64,000 nucleotides of DNA from SAR202 cluster bacterium (GCA_009392295.1 VFGW01000009.1:1-64000); one strand, 5' to 3'. Positions 34,632 to 44,843 are shown, counted from the first letter of the stretch. The notes: generated by a model from the sequence alone, not told the origin. Program-made: numbers and translations.

Positions 34632-37217
34632 AATCCCTCTCTCAGCAAGGCGCTTATGTAAATTCTGTTTAGCTTCAAGAAAAGGTTTAGACAAAAATTC
34701 TAAATGATCTTTCATACCGTGCCTGTGAGTAGTAACTTCTTCATCTTGTTGTGGTGAAATTTCTCTTAAATACAACAAGTCAGCATCCAAAACTGCAATC
34801 ATTTCTTTAATAACACCTTCATCGAACATTTGAGTTTCACCATTAAAAGAAATATATATTGGTGATGAATGAGCAAAAATACCTTTACGTTGTCCATCAT
34901 AATGCACATCCTTCATTGGCCTTAGAACAGCTTTATTACTGCTTGAAAAGTTTCCATCTGACCAATATTCTTTTCCTCCACATCTAACTGCAATCCATGA
35001 ACATCGATCGATATTGATTTTTGTTGAAATTTCAATTTTGTTCACAGGTTTTTCAGAAATTTCAGAAAATACTACTTCACCATTTAAAACTATATCTAAC
35101 CTACGAATTGGAAATATACTTTCAGCACTAGCTTCAACATTTACTTTCGTTTGATCATCAAAATTTAAAGTATCTCCAATATCAAAGCCATTAACCTTAA
35201 AATCTATTATTGGGCCAGATGTTAAAAATGTTTTCCCTTTAGTCACTGCTTTGCACCAATTATCATAATTAAACTCTTGCCCTTCCTCTAACTTTGCATA
35301 AGTCCTAAACATACCAACAGGAACATCAGATGACATTTTATCTGTACCTCCAACTAATGGAATCTTATATCCTGCATTTAATGCTTTATAATAATCTTTA
35401 TGTTGGCTTTCTTTTAAATAAATAAATTCTAGTCCCTGAGCTCTACCTGTAGCTATTAATGCAACACATTCACCATTAAGACCTCCAAAATGAGGAAGTA
35501 TTACAGTAGCACCCTGTGCAAGTGCTTCATCTGCCCAATGACATAAACCCGTTTCAAGAGTGGCTCCTAGTTCACATTCACCTCCCTCTCCTGTACACCA
35601 TGGCATCACTGGTTCCTTTAAACCCCACAAAATCAAATGTCCCATAGGAGTTTGACGATTTTCTTGACATGTATAAACTATATTCTTGCCAGATTGAGAA
35701 ACAAAAGGCTCTCCAATAAAATCCTCTGTATTTGTAAAAACAGTACCCCACTGAGATTGTAATAAATTTACTACGTTAAGATCTTCACCTTTTGCTTCAA
35801 GCATAGCCCCCATTGTTGACAAAAAATGTACATGTGCATCCCCACTATACCAACCTAAATCATTCATATTTATCCATCTATCAAGAATAAATTTTAAATT
35901 TTGTTGATCTGGAGCTATATTTACTTTGATTCTTTGAGGTAAATATTCAAAACCTCGTGCAATATCAACAATTACATCTCCCCTAGGTAACCATCCCTCA
36001 CATTTTCCATCTATATAAGCATATGAAATTTGACCCATTCGAACATCTGCACCAATGTCAAAATTAAAAGTCCCTAAATTAGAATTCACATGATTGTGAT
36101 GGCCATAAGGCTGATATGGTATGCCTTCTGGTGACCTAAAATGAATTCTACAAGGTAAAAGATTATCATCACGATCAACAACTTCAACTTTAACCCAATT
36201 TCTACCTTCTTCAGGAAAAGACAACAATGCTTTCCCAACTTTTTTGTTACGTATTTGTTTTAATTCACCCCAATTAACTTCACCAAGAATTTGACCTTGG
36301 CTTTTAATCAAAACAGTTGCAGAAGGATTAGCTGATATTTCAGAATAAATTGGGCTGTTTGATGGATTCTGAGATTCACCCCAACCTTTAAAATCATCAG
36401 ACAAAAAATCTTCCAATGATTCTTTAGGTAAAGGATGAGTATAGGTAGCATTACCACGATCTACTTCGATTTCTAAATCAAAAGGTGCTTCAGCATCTTT
36501 TGAATCAATCATAGATATCACAATTGGCTTTCGTCCTGTACGAGTAATAGGATGTTCCTGAATACTACTAGATGTAATACCAGCAATAATAAATTCTTGT
36601 TCCAAAGGCTTTATTTCAATAGATTCTAATATATCGCCAGTAGTATTTTTCCAAATCCACAAATGGAAAACTTTCTTGGATTTTTGAGATCTTTCAGTTT
36701 GTCGCCAACCAGAATTTCCCCATTCACCTTCATATCTTGGTCTTAAAGAATCTTCTACATCTGAAAAAGTTCCCATAGCACCACCACCAATAGAACCAAT
36801 TTCAATTGATGATCTTATTAAGACTGATTCGGATTTATTGTCCTTTTTGTGAAAAACATATTCAGCAACATCCTGACCAAAAATATTTTTTTCAATTCCA
36901 GAAATACATTGAGCAAAAATCAACCAATTAACTTTTCTATCAACAGGAATATTTATAGATTCATCGCCAGGCTTTAATCTAACAAGAGAATTTCCAGAAG
37001 AATCATTATTGTTTCCAATCAAAAATGGCAAACCTCTTATATTTTGTTCACCACTAACACGTAATGGCAAATCCAATTTTGAATTACCAAAAGTATGTCC
37101 TTTCCATTTAATTTCATTGGTATTAAGTCTTTCGTCTTCTTTTTCAAAAGGAGCTAATATATCCTCTATTTTTTCATTACATAAGCTAGACAAATCAAAT
37201 GTTTTATAGTCTGACAT
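34623..37217 (-). CDS. CehA/McbA-family metallohydrolase domain protein
   Basis: An 864-residue protein without a signal peptide. The first half is mostly beta-structure, with repeated sandwich-like segments. The second half is a PHP-fold hydrolase of the CehA/McbA type: DLGWYSGDAHVHF (metal-binding HxH, near 450), ILPHFGGLNGE, a GGTDKMSSDVP loop, and the strand TSGPIIDFKVNG that follows the active site in this family. CehA and McbA hydrolyse carbamates such as carbaryl, but most members have unknown natural substrates. AAGGAG lies 6 nt before the ATG. It is divergent from an MFS permease gene. Confidence 0.8.
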   Translation of the reverse strand: MSDYKTFDLSSLCNEKIEDILAPFEKEDERLNTNEIKWKGHTFGNSKLDLPLRVSGEQNIRGLPFLIGNNNDSSGNSLVRLKPGDESINIPVDRKVNWLIFAQCISGIEKNIFGQDVAEYVFHKKDNKSESVLIRSSIEIGSIGGGAMGTFSDVEDSLRPRYEGEWGNSGWRQTERSQKSKKVFHLWIWKNTTGDILESIEIKPLEQEFIIAGITSSSIQEHPITRTGRKPIVISMIDSKDAEAPFDLEIEVDRGNATYTHPLPKESLEDFLSDDFKGWGESQNPSNSPIYSEISANPSATVLIKSQGQILGEVNWGELKQIRNKKVGKALLSFPEEGRNWVKVEVVDRDDNLLPCRIHFRSPEGIPYQPYGHHNHVNSNLGTFNFDIGADVRMGQISYAYIDGKCEGWLPRGDVIVDIARGFEYLPQRIKVNIAPDQQNLKFILDRWINMNDLGWYSGDAHVHFLSTMGAMLEAKGEDLNVVNLLQSQWGTVFTNTEDFIGEPFVSQSGKNIVYTCQENRQTPMGHLILWGLKEPVMPWCTGEGGECELGATLETGLCHWADEALAQGATVILPHFGGLNGECVALIATGRAQGLEFIYLKESQHKDYYKALNAGYKIPLVGGTDKMSSDVPVGMFRTYAKLEEGQEFNYDNWCKAVTKGKTFLTSGPIIDFKVNGFDIGDTLNFDDQTKVNVEASAESIFPIRRLDIVLNGEVVFSEISEKPVNKIEISTKINIDRCSWIAVRCGGKEYWSDGNFSSSNKAVLRPMKDVHYDGQRKGIFAHSSPIYISFNGETQMFDEGVIKEMIAVLDADLLYLREISPQQDEEVTTHRHGMKDHLEFLSKPFLEAKQNLHKRLAERGILS

Positions 37218-37374
37218 AAATGCTCCTTATAAATTAGATATTTGAATTGAATATTATGCATAATTAGAGTTCAATAAACAATAACAAACTTCATAATTCA
37301 TCCAATATGTCAGAAAGTGTTATCACTTGAAAACATCTCAACCTAAAATATCAAAAATCTCTACCTATAATTAA

Positions 37375-38631
37375 ATGCAAAGCAAATTAGTTTACTTACA
37401 TCAATATCACAAATTTATTATCTTACTTACATTATTTCTAGCTTCTGCTATTACAACAGGTCCAGTATATGGCTTTGGCCTATTTTTAGAACCCTTACAA
37501 AATCATTTTGATTGGCAAAAATCAGTAATAATGGCCTCTCTTTCATTCGGTGCTGTTGGAAGTATTACAACTCCTATAGTTGGCAGAATATTGGATAGAT
37601 CAGGTTCGAAAATCACAATGACAATATCTTTATTGTTTTTTTCCATTAGCTATCTACTTAGACCTATGATGTCTCAAATTTGGCATTGGTATTCCTTAAG
37701 TCTTTTACAATCAATTAGTTACTCAGGAACAGCTAATTTACCTGCGGGTAGACTAATTGGAATTTGGTTTCCAAAACATAGAGGAAGAGCATATGGGATT
37801 GCTACAATGGGAAATAATTTTGGAGGTCTAACAGTACCTTTATTTACTGGTTTTTATATCGCCAAAGGTGAATGGCAAACTGCGTTCTTACTCATAGGTG
37901 GAATAACATTATTAATCTCGTTTTTATCTATGTTATTCATTTCAGACACCCCACAAACTTCAAAAAAAGGCAACGATACTGAAAACAAAATAAAAATAAA
38001 CAATTTATCTGGAGACGCTTTGAAATATACGATTAAATCAGAAACTTTTTATCTAATATTTTTTTCAGCACTCTTAGGCACTTTCTTATACAGTGCTGTA
38101 CTTCCTCAAATGGGCGACCATTTAATTTCTCTCAATATACAAATAGAAATGGCTCCTCTATTTATAAGTATTTTAGCTACATTTGGGATGACTGGAAAAC
38201 TTATTTTTGGATATCTTGCAGAAAAATATACAGCAAGAATTGCAATGATATTAAGCCTTTCTGGGCAAATAATATTCCTAATCATATTATCAACTGTTGT
38301 AAACAAAAATACCATCCCAATTTTCTTAGCAATATTTGGTATTTTCATGGGTGGATACGGTGCTTTGTTTTCATTAGTTATACAAGAAGCTTTTGGTTTA
38401 AAAAATTATGGTTCTATAGCAGGTGTTATCGGATTTTCTTCAATCATTCCTTTATTTTTTGGCCCACTTCTATCTGGTTTTTCCTTTGATCATTTCGGTA
38501 GTTACACATTCTCTTTTTTAATAATTTCATTATTCTTTTGCTTTGCAATATTATTATTATTCTTAGTAAAATTAAGAAATCCTAAATATCCTAAATATCC
38601 AATTCAAGCGAAAAAAAATTTGGAGGAATAA
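37375..38631 (+). CDS. MFS permease, oxalate/monocarboxylate-like
   Basis: A 418-residue, 12-helix major facilitator protein. The first helix region GPVYGFGLFLEPLQ and the loop GRILDRSG resemble the oxalate:formate antiporter/monocarboxylate porter branch, which moves small organic acids. The loop between helices 6 and 7 (about 195-215) is hydrophilic. A PanE-like reductase gene starts 5 bp downstream (the two share an operon), and the divergent neighbour is the CehA-like hydrolase. A uptake-and-breakdown unit for an organic acid or ester is a reasonable guess. Confidence 0.85.
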   Translation: MQSKLVYLHQYHKFIILLTLFLASAITTGPVYGFGLFLEPLQNHFDWQKSVIMASLSFGAVGSITTPIVGRILDRSGSKITMTISLLFFSISYLLRPMMSQIWHWYSLSLLQSISYSGTANLPAGRLIGIWFPKHRGRAYGIATMGNNFGGLTVPLFTGFYIAKGEWQTAFLLIGGITLLISFLSMLFISDTPQTSKKGNDTENKIKINNLSGDALKYTIKSETFYLIFFSALLGTFLYSAVLPQMGDHLISLNIQIEMAPLFISILATFGMTGKLIFGYLAEKYTARIAMILSLSGQIIFLIILSTVVNKNTIPIFLAIFGIFMGGYGALFSLVIQEAFGLKNYGSIAGVIGFSSIIPLFFGPLLSGFSFDHFGSYTFSFLIISLFFCFAILLLFLVKLRNPKYPKYPIQAKKNLEE

Positions 38632-38636
38632 CTTAA

Positions 38637-39656
38637 ATGAAAATTGGCATAATGGGAGCAGGAGCTATTGGCGGACTTATCGGTGGTTATTTAAAACAAG
38701 CAAATTTTGACGTAACATTAATTGATTCTTGGTATGAAAATATTTCAACAATCAATAATTCCGGATTGAAAATTACTTCAGTAGAAGATATTTTTGAAAT
38801 ACATCCAAAAGCTTTACATATTGGTGAAGTTTCAACACACGCCCCTCTATTTGACTTTGTAATATTATCTGTTAAATCTTATGATACGGAATGGGCTACT
38901 GCATTCATAAAAAGATTCCTAAAAAAAGATGGTTTTATCGTTTCTGCTCAAAACGGTATTAATGAAGATAAAATCAAATCTGTAACAGGACAAAATAACG
39001 TTTTAGGCTGTGTAATCACATTAGGAGCAGCTATGGAATCTCCTGGTCATGCTAAAAGAACAACAACCATTAAAAAACCTGCATTCGCATTAGGTGAAAT
39101 AGACGGATCAAATACAGATCGTGTTAATAAATTAACCCAAATTTTTAGCAATGTTGGAATTTCTAGAGTGACAGAAAACCTACTCGGAGAAAGATGGTCA
39201 AAACTTGTAACAAACTGTATGAGTAACCCAATTTGTAGTTTAACTGGTTTAACATCTGAACAAGTCCGAATAAATAAAATTTCAAGACAGGTTTCTATCA
39301 ATATTGCAACAGAAATTATTTCGATAGGTTTTGAAAAAGGAATTCAAATAGAAAAAATTGTTGGCATTGATCCAAATCTATTCCTTACAGCAAATGAATC
39401 TAAACAAAACTTTTCTATGCTAGAAGAAAAAATTATTAATGGAGCAAAAACATTTGGTTCAGGAAAACCTTCAATGTCTCAAGATATCGTGAAATCTAGA
39501 AAAACAGAAATTAATGAATTAAATGGATATGTATTAAAATTGTCTCAAAATACTAAAACAAATCCAGTGACAAATGCTGCCATAGTAGAACTTATTAAAA
39601 AATTAGAAAAAAGAGAAATTAACCCAACAATTAATAATCTTAATGAATTAATTTAG
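38637..39656 (+). CDS. Ketopantoate reductase-family (PanE/ApbA) oxidoreductase
   Basis: A 339-residue NAD(P)H-dependent reductase. The N-terminal Rossmann motif GAGAIGG (7-13) binds the nucleotide. The C-terminal helical domain has GERWSKLVTNCMSNP, which carries the catalytic Lys typical of 2-dehydropantoate 2-reductase-like enzymes, and PSMSQDIVKSRKTEI, where the usual SSMxQDxxxGRxTEID reads slightly differently. True PanE is about 300 aa, and no pan genes are nearby, so it may reduce another 2-oxo acid, fitting the carboxylate-type permease 5 bp upstream. GGAGG precedes the ATG. Confidence 0.85.
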   Translation: MKIGIMGAGAIGGLIGGYLKQANFDVTLIDSWYENISTINNSGLKITSVEDIFEIHPKALHIGEVSTHAPLFDFVILSVKSYDTEWATAFIKRFLKKDGFIVSAQNGINEDKIKSVTGQNNVLGCVITLGAAMESPGHAKRTTTIKKPAFALGEIDGSNTDRVNKLTQIFSNVGISRVTENLLGERWSKLVTNCMSNPICSLTGLTSEQVRINKISRQVSINIATEIISIGFEKGIQIEKIVGIDPNLFLTANESKQNFSMLEEKIINGAKTFGSGKPSMSQDIVKSRKTEINELNGYVLKLSQNTKTNPVTNAAIVELIKKLEKREINPTINNLNELI

Positions 39657-39665
39657 AATACTCAG

Positions 39666-40502
39666 CTAATTTTTTTCGACAATCTCTATAGAAGATTGTA
39701 AATTTTCTACCAAAATTTCATACTCTTTTAAAATATCGTCATTGGATAAAACAACGGGCTTACTAAGATCCATATATTCTTCTCTTAAAGCTAAACTTCC
39801 CAAAAATGGTACTTTCATTTCATCTGCAAGAGATTTCCCGCCACCTTGCCCAAAAATTGAACCTGAAAAGTTTTCAACAATTCCTAATAAATCTACTTTC
39901 ATAGTTCTAATCATATTAATTGAGCGTTTTGCATCAATTTTTGCTAAATCCTGTGGAGTCGTAACAATTAAAAATCCATCCACTGTTAAAGTTTGCATAA
40001 CTGTTAAAGGTGAATCAGATGTTCCAGGCGGTAAATCAATAAACAAATAGTCTAAATCACCCCATTTTGTAGCTTGAAGAAGTTGATTAATTGCATTATG
40101 AATCATTGGCCCTCGCCAAATAATTGCTTCTTCTTCATTTTTTTGAAAAAAGCCCATAGACATCACCGAAACATTCCACCTATTTGGAGGAATCATTTTC
40201 TGATCATCATCTTGTTCTGGAAGGCCTGATACATTAAGAACTTTTAAAACATTTGGACAATCAATATCAACATCCATTAAACCAACTTTTAATCCTGCCT
40301 GAGCAAAAGTAACAGCCAAATTTACAGCTACAGTAGTTTTTCCAACCCCACCTTTACCACTATAAACACCAATAATTTTTTTAATTCCAGTCAAATTATC
40401 AGAAATTTTCCTCTTTTCCTCAAATTGTCTTTTCATTTGTTCAATTTTTGCACGAGCCTGAGCAGGATTTGGAACCTGTCTTTCAGGCTTTGATTCATTC
40501 AT
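39666..40502 (-). CDS. Mrp/NBP35-family P-loop ATPase lacking the CPxC motif
   Basis: A 278-residue deviant Walker ATPase of the Mrp/ApbC family, which carries Fe-S clusters to apoproteins. The Walker A is YSGKGGVGKTTVAVNLA (47-63), and DVDIDCPNV and FIDLPPGTSD follow. In the family a CPxCG cluster-binding pair sits between ENMS and the IFGxGGG loop; here the sequence goes straight from ENFSG to SIFGQGGG, so the pair is absent. Cluster carriage must use other residues or a partner. The upstream gene, 18 bp away, codes a MIP18-like assembly factor, which keeps the Fe-S context. Confidence 0.88.
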   Translation of the reverse strand: MNESKPERQVPNPAQARAKIEQMKRQFEEKRKISDNLTGIKKIIGVYSGKGGVGKTTVAVNLAVTFAQAGLKVGLMDVDIDCPNVLKVLNVSGLPEQDDDQKMIPPNRWNVSVMSMGFFQKNEEEAIIWRGPMIHNAINQLLQATKWGDLDYLFIDLPPGTSDSPLTVMQTLTVDGFLIVTTPQDLAKIDAKRSINMIRTMKVDLLGIVENFSGSIFGQGGGKSLADEMKVPFLGSLALREEYMDLSKPVVLSNDDILKEYEILVENLQSSIEIVEKN

Positions 40503-40520
40503 AAATTTTCACCATATTTT

Positions 40521-40838
40521 CTAATCATCCATACCTAGTTGAGCTTTACCGTCCTCAGAAATCATTTCCGGATTCCAAGGTGGATCAAAAACCATCTCAA
40601 CATTAACTTTATCAATTTCCTCAATTTCTAAAACACGCCATTCAGCTTGCTGGGCAATATGAGGCCCCATTCCACAACCTGGAAAAGTAAGTGTCATTTG
40701 AATATCAACATTTGAGCCATCAACTTTACATTCATAAATTAATCCCAAGTCAACTACATTAATCGGTATCTCAGGATCATAAACGTCTCTTAAAGCTTCA
40801 AAAACATCTTCTTCTGTAATTAAATTTGATTCTGCCAT
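40521..40838 (-). CDS. MIP18/SufT-like Fe-S assembly factor
   Basis: A 105-residue DUF59 (MIP18) protein. The N-terminal part has the signature LRDVYDPEIPINVVDLGLIY, and MTLTFPGCGMGPHIAQQ carries the conserved Cys. The C-terminal VEMVFDPPWNPEMIS is also typical. DUF59 proteins act in Fe-S maturation (SufT, yeast MIP18, or the N-terminal domain fused to some Mrp proteins). Here the DUF59 and ATPase parts are separate adjacent genes, as if an Mrp fusion were split. It has GGAGG before the ATG and its own strong promoter. Confidence 0.9.
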   Translation of the reverse strand: MAESNLITEEDVFEALRDVYDPEIPINVVDLGLIYECKVDGSNVDIQMTLTFPGCGMGPHIAQQAEWRVLEIEEIDKVNVEMVFDPPWNPEMISEDGKAQLGMDD

Positions 40839-40860
40839 TATGTAAAGCCTCCATAATCGG

Positions 40861-40890
40861 ATTCTAATATTTCTTATATTATAGTGTCAA
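40861..40890 (-). promoter_or_regulatory. Promoter of the MIP18-mrp operon
   Basis: On the minus strand, TTGACA (40890-40885), 18-nt spacer, TAGAAT (40866-40861). The predicted start is near 40854, with GGAGG and the ATG at 40838 shortly after. An internal TATAAT lies in the spacer. Confidence 0.8.
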
Positions 40891-40931
40891 CAATAAAGTT
40901 TGATCCTTAATAATAATACAAACCTAAAAAA

Positions 40932-42926
40932 TTAATCTATATCCATATCCATTTTAGCCATAATTTTAAGCTCCTTAATTTGATCTCTAATTAATGCAGC
41001 TTCTTCAAATTTCAATTCCTCAGCAGCCTCGTGCATTTTAGCTTTCAAATCTATAATAATACTATTTAAACTTACATCTGGATTTTCTTTCAAAATCTTA
41101 TCTAGTTTATCTGTAGTATCTAAATCACCAGAAATTCTTTCCGTAATATCATGAACACTTTTAAAAATACTTTTAGGTTCTATACCATTTTGCAAATTAT
41201 ATTTTTCTTGAATGTCTCTTCTCCGATCAGTTTCATTAATTGCATTCAACATCGAAGAAGTTATTTGGTCTGCATACATAATGACTTTGCCTTCAACATG
41301 TCTAGCTGCACGACCGATAGTTTGAATCAAAGATGTTTCAGAACGTAAAAAACCTTCTTTGTCAGCGTCAAGAATAGCTACTAAACTAACTTCTGGTAAA
41401 TCCAAACCTTCTCTAAGTAAATTAATTCCAACTACAACATCATATGTCCCCAATCTTAAATCACTTAAAATTTCACTTCTTTGTAAAGTTTTAATTTCTG
41501 AATGTAAATAATGAGTTTTTACACCAGCTTCAGATAAATATTGTGATAATTCTTCAGCCATTCTTTTTGTTAAAGTTGTAACTAAACATCTTTCATTTCT
41601 ATTTGATCTATTCTTGATTTCAAATAATAAATCATCAATTTGTCCTTGAATAGGCTTAACTTCTACCTTAGGATCAAGTAATCCAGTAGGCCTAATAACC
41701 TGTTCCACAATTTGATCAGATTTCTCATATTCATATTTTGCAGGAGTAGCTGATACATAAATTACTTTTTCTATCTGATCATTAAATTCATCAAAATTCA
41801 GAGGTCTATTGTCTAATGCTGACGGCAATCTAAATCCATGTTCAACTAAAACTTCCTTTCTAGATCTATCTGCAAAATACATTCCTCTTAATTGAGGTAA
41901 AGTCATATGCGACTCATCAACAAACATTAAATAATCATTCGGGAAATAATGTAATAATGAGAAAGGTGTGCTTCCGGGTTCTCTATCAGATAAATGCATA
42001 GAATAATTTTCAACCCCAGAACAAAATCCAGTCTGCCTTAACATTTCTATATCGTATCTGGTTCTAGATTCTAAACGAGATGCTTCCAAAATTTTACCTG
42101 ATTTTTTAAAATTCTTTAATTGACCTTCTAACTCACTCTCAATTCCGTTAATAGCTTTATCCAAATTGTCTGGATCTGTAACAAAATGTCTAGCTGGATA
42201 TATCGAAATTTCGTCTTCTTCTGTGATTATTTCGCCAGTTAATGGATCAAATTTTAAAACTTTTTCTACTATATCTCCCCAAAATTCAACCCTGAATCCA
42301 ACTTCTTTTTCATAAGCCGGTAATAAATCAATCGTATCGCCTCGAACACGAAATTTACCTCTAGAAAAATCAAAATCATTTCTCTCATAATGCATGTTAA
42401 TCAATTGCCTGATAAAAGAATTTCGTCCTAAATTTTGATCTTTCTTAACCAAGCAAACAATATTCTGATAATCAATAGGAGACCCCAAATTAAAAACACA
42501 AGAAACAGAAGCAACAATCAATACATCTTTTCTGCTAGCAAGAGATCTAGTGGCAGAAAGTCTTAATTCATCTAATTTATCATTTATACTTGAATCTTTC
42601 TCAATATAAACATCGGTCTTAGGCATATAAGCTTCTGGCTGATAATAATCATAATAGCTGACAAAATATTCAACAGCATTATTTGGAAAGAATTCTTTGA
42701 ATTCAGTTGCCAATTGAGCTGCCAAAGTCTTGTTATGCGCTATAACCAAAGTTGGACAATTAATTGATTCAATAACACATGCCATTGAATAGGTCTTACC
42801 ACTACCAGTCACACCTAAAAGTGTCTGTCTATTCAAACCATTTTTGATTCCATTGACCAATTTTTCAACAGCTTTTGGCTGATCCCCTGACGGAATAAAA
42901 TTTGATTCAATCTTAAATATTGCCAT
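40932..42926 (-). CDS. uvrB: Excinuclease ABC subunit B
   Basis: Damage-verifying helicase-like subunit of nucleotide excision repair, partner of UvrC (14900). Walker A is [11 protein letters not shown] (38-48). The DNA-binding beta-hairpin lies in [16 protein letters not shown] near residue 92, the DEAD-like box is VDESHMT, and helicase motifs V/VI are [16 protein letters not shown] and QTIGRAARH. The C-terminal UVR pair is [17 protein letters not shown]. Length 664 aa is normal. It is last in the yebC-ruvC-ruvA-methyltransferase-uvrB run, 6 bp after the methyltransferase gene. Confidence 0.97.
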   Translation of the reverse strand: MAIFKIESNFIPSGDQPKAVEKLVNGIKNGLNRQTLLGVTGSGKTYSMACVIESINCPTLVIAHNKTLAAQLATEFKEFFPNNAVEYFVSYYDYYQPEAYMPKTDVYIEKDSSINDKLDELRLSATRSLASRKDVLIVASVSCVFNLGSPIDYQNIVCLVKKDQNLGRNSFIRQLINMHYERNDFDFSRGKFRVRGDTIDLLPAYEKEVGFRVEFWGDIVEKVLKFDPLTGEIITEEDEISIYPARHFVTDPDNLDKAINGIESELEGQLKNFKKSGKILEASRLESRTRYDIEMLRQTGFCSGVENYSMHLSDREPGSTPFSLLHYFPNDYLMFVDESHMTLPQLRGMYFADRSRKEVLVEHGFRLPSALDNRPLNFDEFNDQIEKVIYVSATPAKYEYEKSDQIVEQVIRPTGLLDPKVEVKPIQGQIDDLLFEIKNRSNRNERCLVTTLTKRMAEELSQYLSEAGVKTHYLHSEIKTLQRSEILSDLRLGTYDVVVGINLLREGLDLPEVSLVAILDADKEGFLRSETSLIQTIGRAARHVEGKVIMYADQITSSMLNAINETDRRRDIQEKYNLQNGIEPKSIFKSVHDITERISGDLDTTDKLDKILKENPDVSLNSIIIDLKAKMHEAAEELKFEEAALIRDQIKELKIMAKMDMDID

Positions 42927-42932
42927 AAAAAC

Positions 42933-43712
42933 TCAACAATCAATAGGAGCTTTAGCTACCCAAATCATTTCAGTACTATCTTGATCATATGGTGAAGATG
43001 AAAAATCACCAAAAATTTCTTCAACTTTGAATCCATACCTATTTAGCAAATGGAAAATTTCCCATCTAAATGAATATCTTATTTCAAATTCTCTATCAAA
43101 ATCTTTAATTATTTTGTGTTTTTTATAAGTACTTTTTCCTGAAAGACGAATATGCATGATTTGATTATATGTATCAATTTGTCCTTCATGCCATAAACTA
43201 ACAGTTTCACCAGTAATTGGATCTTTAACATCCCGAAAATGAGACAATGGTATATAGCCTTCAGCTATCATCAAAATATCTGGTACAAAAACACTAAAAA
43301 TCAACTTGCCATCCGGTTCCAAATGTTTTTTTATTGCTTTTAAAGTGGATGCTTGATCTTCCACGCTCAAAAGAGATTGAAAACCTCTAAATGGAATGAA
43401 AATCCTTGAAAATTTTTTTTGCAAATCAAAATCTCGCATATCTTTTTGGAGAAAAGTTAAATTCCTAGAATTTGGTAAAACACAAGAAGCTTTTTGTGTA
43501 GCTAAAGCAACCATTTTAGAAGAAAAGTCGATACCAGTAATCTTACATCCAGCAATTGCAATTGGTAAAGTTATCCTACCAGTACCTGAGCCAAGCTCTA
43601 AAATTTCACCACTACATAATTTCGATTCTTTAACAAAAAAACCAATATCATCTTTAACATATGAATACACTAAATCATAGACATCAGCCCATTTGTCATA
43701 GTTAGATTCCAA
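42933..43712 (-). CDS. Class I SAM-dependent methyltransferase
   Basis: A 259-residue Rossmann-type methyltransferase. Motif I is ILELGSGTGRI (37-47), with acidic ITGIDFS at the end of strand 2 and the IFIPFRGFQSLL stretch of the SAM pocket later. The C-terminal half has beta-strands typical of small-molecule methyltransferases. The substrate is unknown; relatives are often labelled UbiE/Methyltransf_25. It lies in the ruvA-uvrB DNA repair run with gaps of 6 bp on both sides, so it is co-transcribed, but nothing ties it to DNA. Confidence 0.85.
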   Translation of the reverse strand: MESNYDKWADVYDLVYSYVKDDIGFFVKESKLCSGEILELGSGTGRITLPIAIAGCKITGIDFSSKMVALATQKASCVLPNSRNLTFLQKDMRDFDLQKKFSRIFIPFRGFQSLLSVEDQASTLKAIKKHLEPDGKLIFSVFVPDILMIAEGYIPLSHFRDVKDPITGETVSLWHEGQIDTYNQIMHIRLSGKSTYKKHKIIKDFDREFEIRYSFRWEIFHLLNRYGFKVEEIFGDFSSSPYDQDSTEMIWVAKAPIDC

Positions 43713-43718
43713 AAGAAA

Positions 43719-44291
43719 CTACCCGCCTAATTTCTGCACACAAAATCTAACCTTATCTTCAAAAGACATTTTCTCATCTGTTGCAATTTCAGAAGCAACA
43801 TTGAAAGATTCAGATCTAGTATACCCAAGAGCCATCAAAGCTTCAATCAAATCCGTATTTTGACTATCTTCTAAACTTAAATATGATATCTCTTCAAATT
43901 TATCTTTAAGTTCTAAAACAATTCTATTAGCAGTTTTCATTCCAATTCCAGGTACACCTTTTAAGGCAACTGCATCTCCTGAAGATATAGCTAAAGATAA
44001 GTCCTCAACGTTTAAAATTGATAGAATATTTAATGCAGCTCGAGGGCCAACACCGTTAACAGTAGTTAATAATTCAAAGGATTGACGCATTTCTTCATTT
44101 GTAAAGCCATAAAGAATTAAATTTTCATCACGCATTTGGAAAATAGTTAATAAACTAACTTGATCACCTAAATCTCCAATTGAATCCAAAATGTTTTTTG
44201 GAATTAATGCTCTTACTCCAAAACCGCCAACTAATAAGTCAACAAAATCTTCTCCCTTATTAAAAATTTCACCCCTAATCGATGTAATCAT
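43719..44291 (-). CDS. ruvA: Holliday junction protein RuvA
   Basis: Tetrameric protein that binds Holliday junctions and loads RuvB. It shows the N-terminal OB domain, then the two HhH motifs (TTVNGVGPRAALNILS near 75 and LKGVPGIGMKTANRIV near 109) and a C-terminal three-helix UBA-like domain that would contact RuvB (LIEALMALGYTRSES). Length 190 aa is normal. ruvC is immediately upstream; no ruvB is seen in this window. Confidence 0.95.
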   Translation of the reverse strand: MITSIRGEIFNKGEDFVDLLVGGFGVRALIPKNILDSIGDLGDQVSLLTIFQMRDENLILYGFTNEEMRQSFELLTTVNGVGPRAALNILSILNVEDLSLAISSGDAVALKGVPGIGMKTANRIVLELKDKFEEISYLSLEDSQNTDLIEALMALGYTRSESFNVASEIATDEKMSFEDKVRFCVQKLGG

Positions 44292-44309
44292 TGTTCCTCC
44301 ATATATATT

Positions 44310-44840
44310 TCAATTATCTTTTAAAAAAGCAACAACATCCATTTGATTTGCATGACATATTGCTACAGCTAAAGCATCACTTGAATCATACGACAATAAA
44401 TCATTTCCAATATTTAAAATTATTTCCACCATAGATTTGACTTGCTCTTTTGAAGAAGCTCCATAGTCAGTAACAGATTGTTTCACAGTCATAGGAGGAT
44501 ACGTAGATACAGGTATTCCAAATTGTGCTGCTGCTAACATAGCAACAGCTTGTGAATTACCTATAGCCATAGCAGCTTTAACATTTTTTGACACATATGG
44601 TTGTTCAATTGCAATTTCTTTGGGATTAAAATCTTTTATCACTACAATTAATCTATCAAAAATCAACTTCAATCTTTTGGGCAACACTAATTTCCCAACC
44701 TCAATCACTTCACTATGGTCAAAAGTAATATTTGTTCCTTCTTTTTGGATTATACCTATACCCATTTTATAAGTACCTGGATCAATCCCTAAAATTCTAT
44801 GAGTATTCGAAGAAATTGTATTTAAGTTTTCAGAATTCAT
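44310..44840 (-). CDS. ruvC: Holliday junction resolvase RuvC
   Basis: RNase-H-fold endonuclease that cuts Holliday junctions. The acidic residues are in place: Asp20 in ILGIDPG, Glu79 in IAIEQPYV, and the C-terminal pair in YDSSDALAVAICH (about Asp152/Asp155). A Phe/Thr-containing wedge region is less clear. The N-terminus is about 12 residues longer than usual. The start is 3 bp from the yebC stop codon with no own ribosome site, so translation is coupled to yebC. Confidence 0.94.
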   Translation of the reverse strand: MNSENLNTISSNTHRILGIDPGTYKMGIGIIQKEGTNITFDHSEVIEVGKLVLPKRLKLIFDRLIVVIKDFNPKEIAIEQPYVSKNVKAAMAIGNSQAVAMLAAAQFGIPVSTYPPMTVKQSVTDYGASSKEQVKSMVEIILNIGNDLLSYDSSDALAVAICHANQMDVVAFLKDN

Positions 44841-44843
44841 AAA

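Noticed and set aside
37366-37371. TATAAT three bases before the MFS permease ATG as a promoter
   Set aside because: The start site would fall inside the coding region even for a leaderless transcript, and no -35 is visible.
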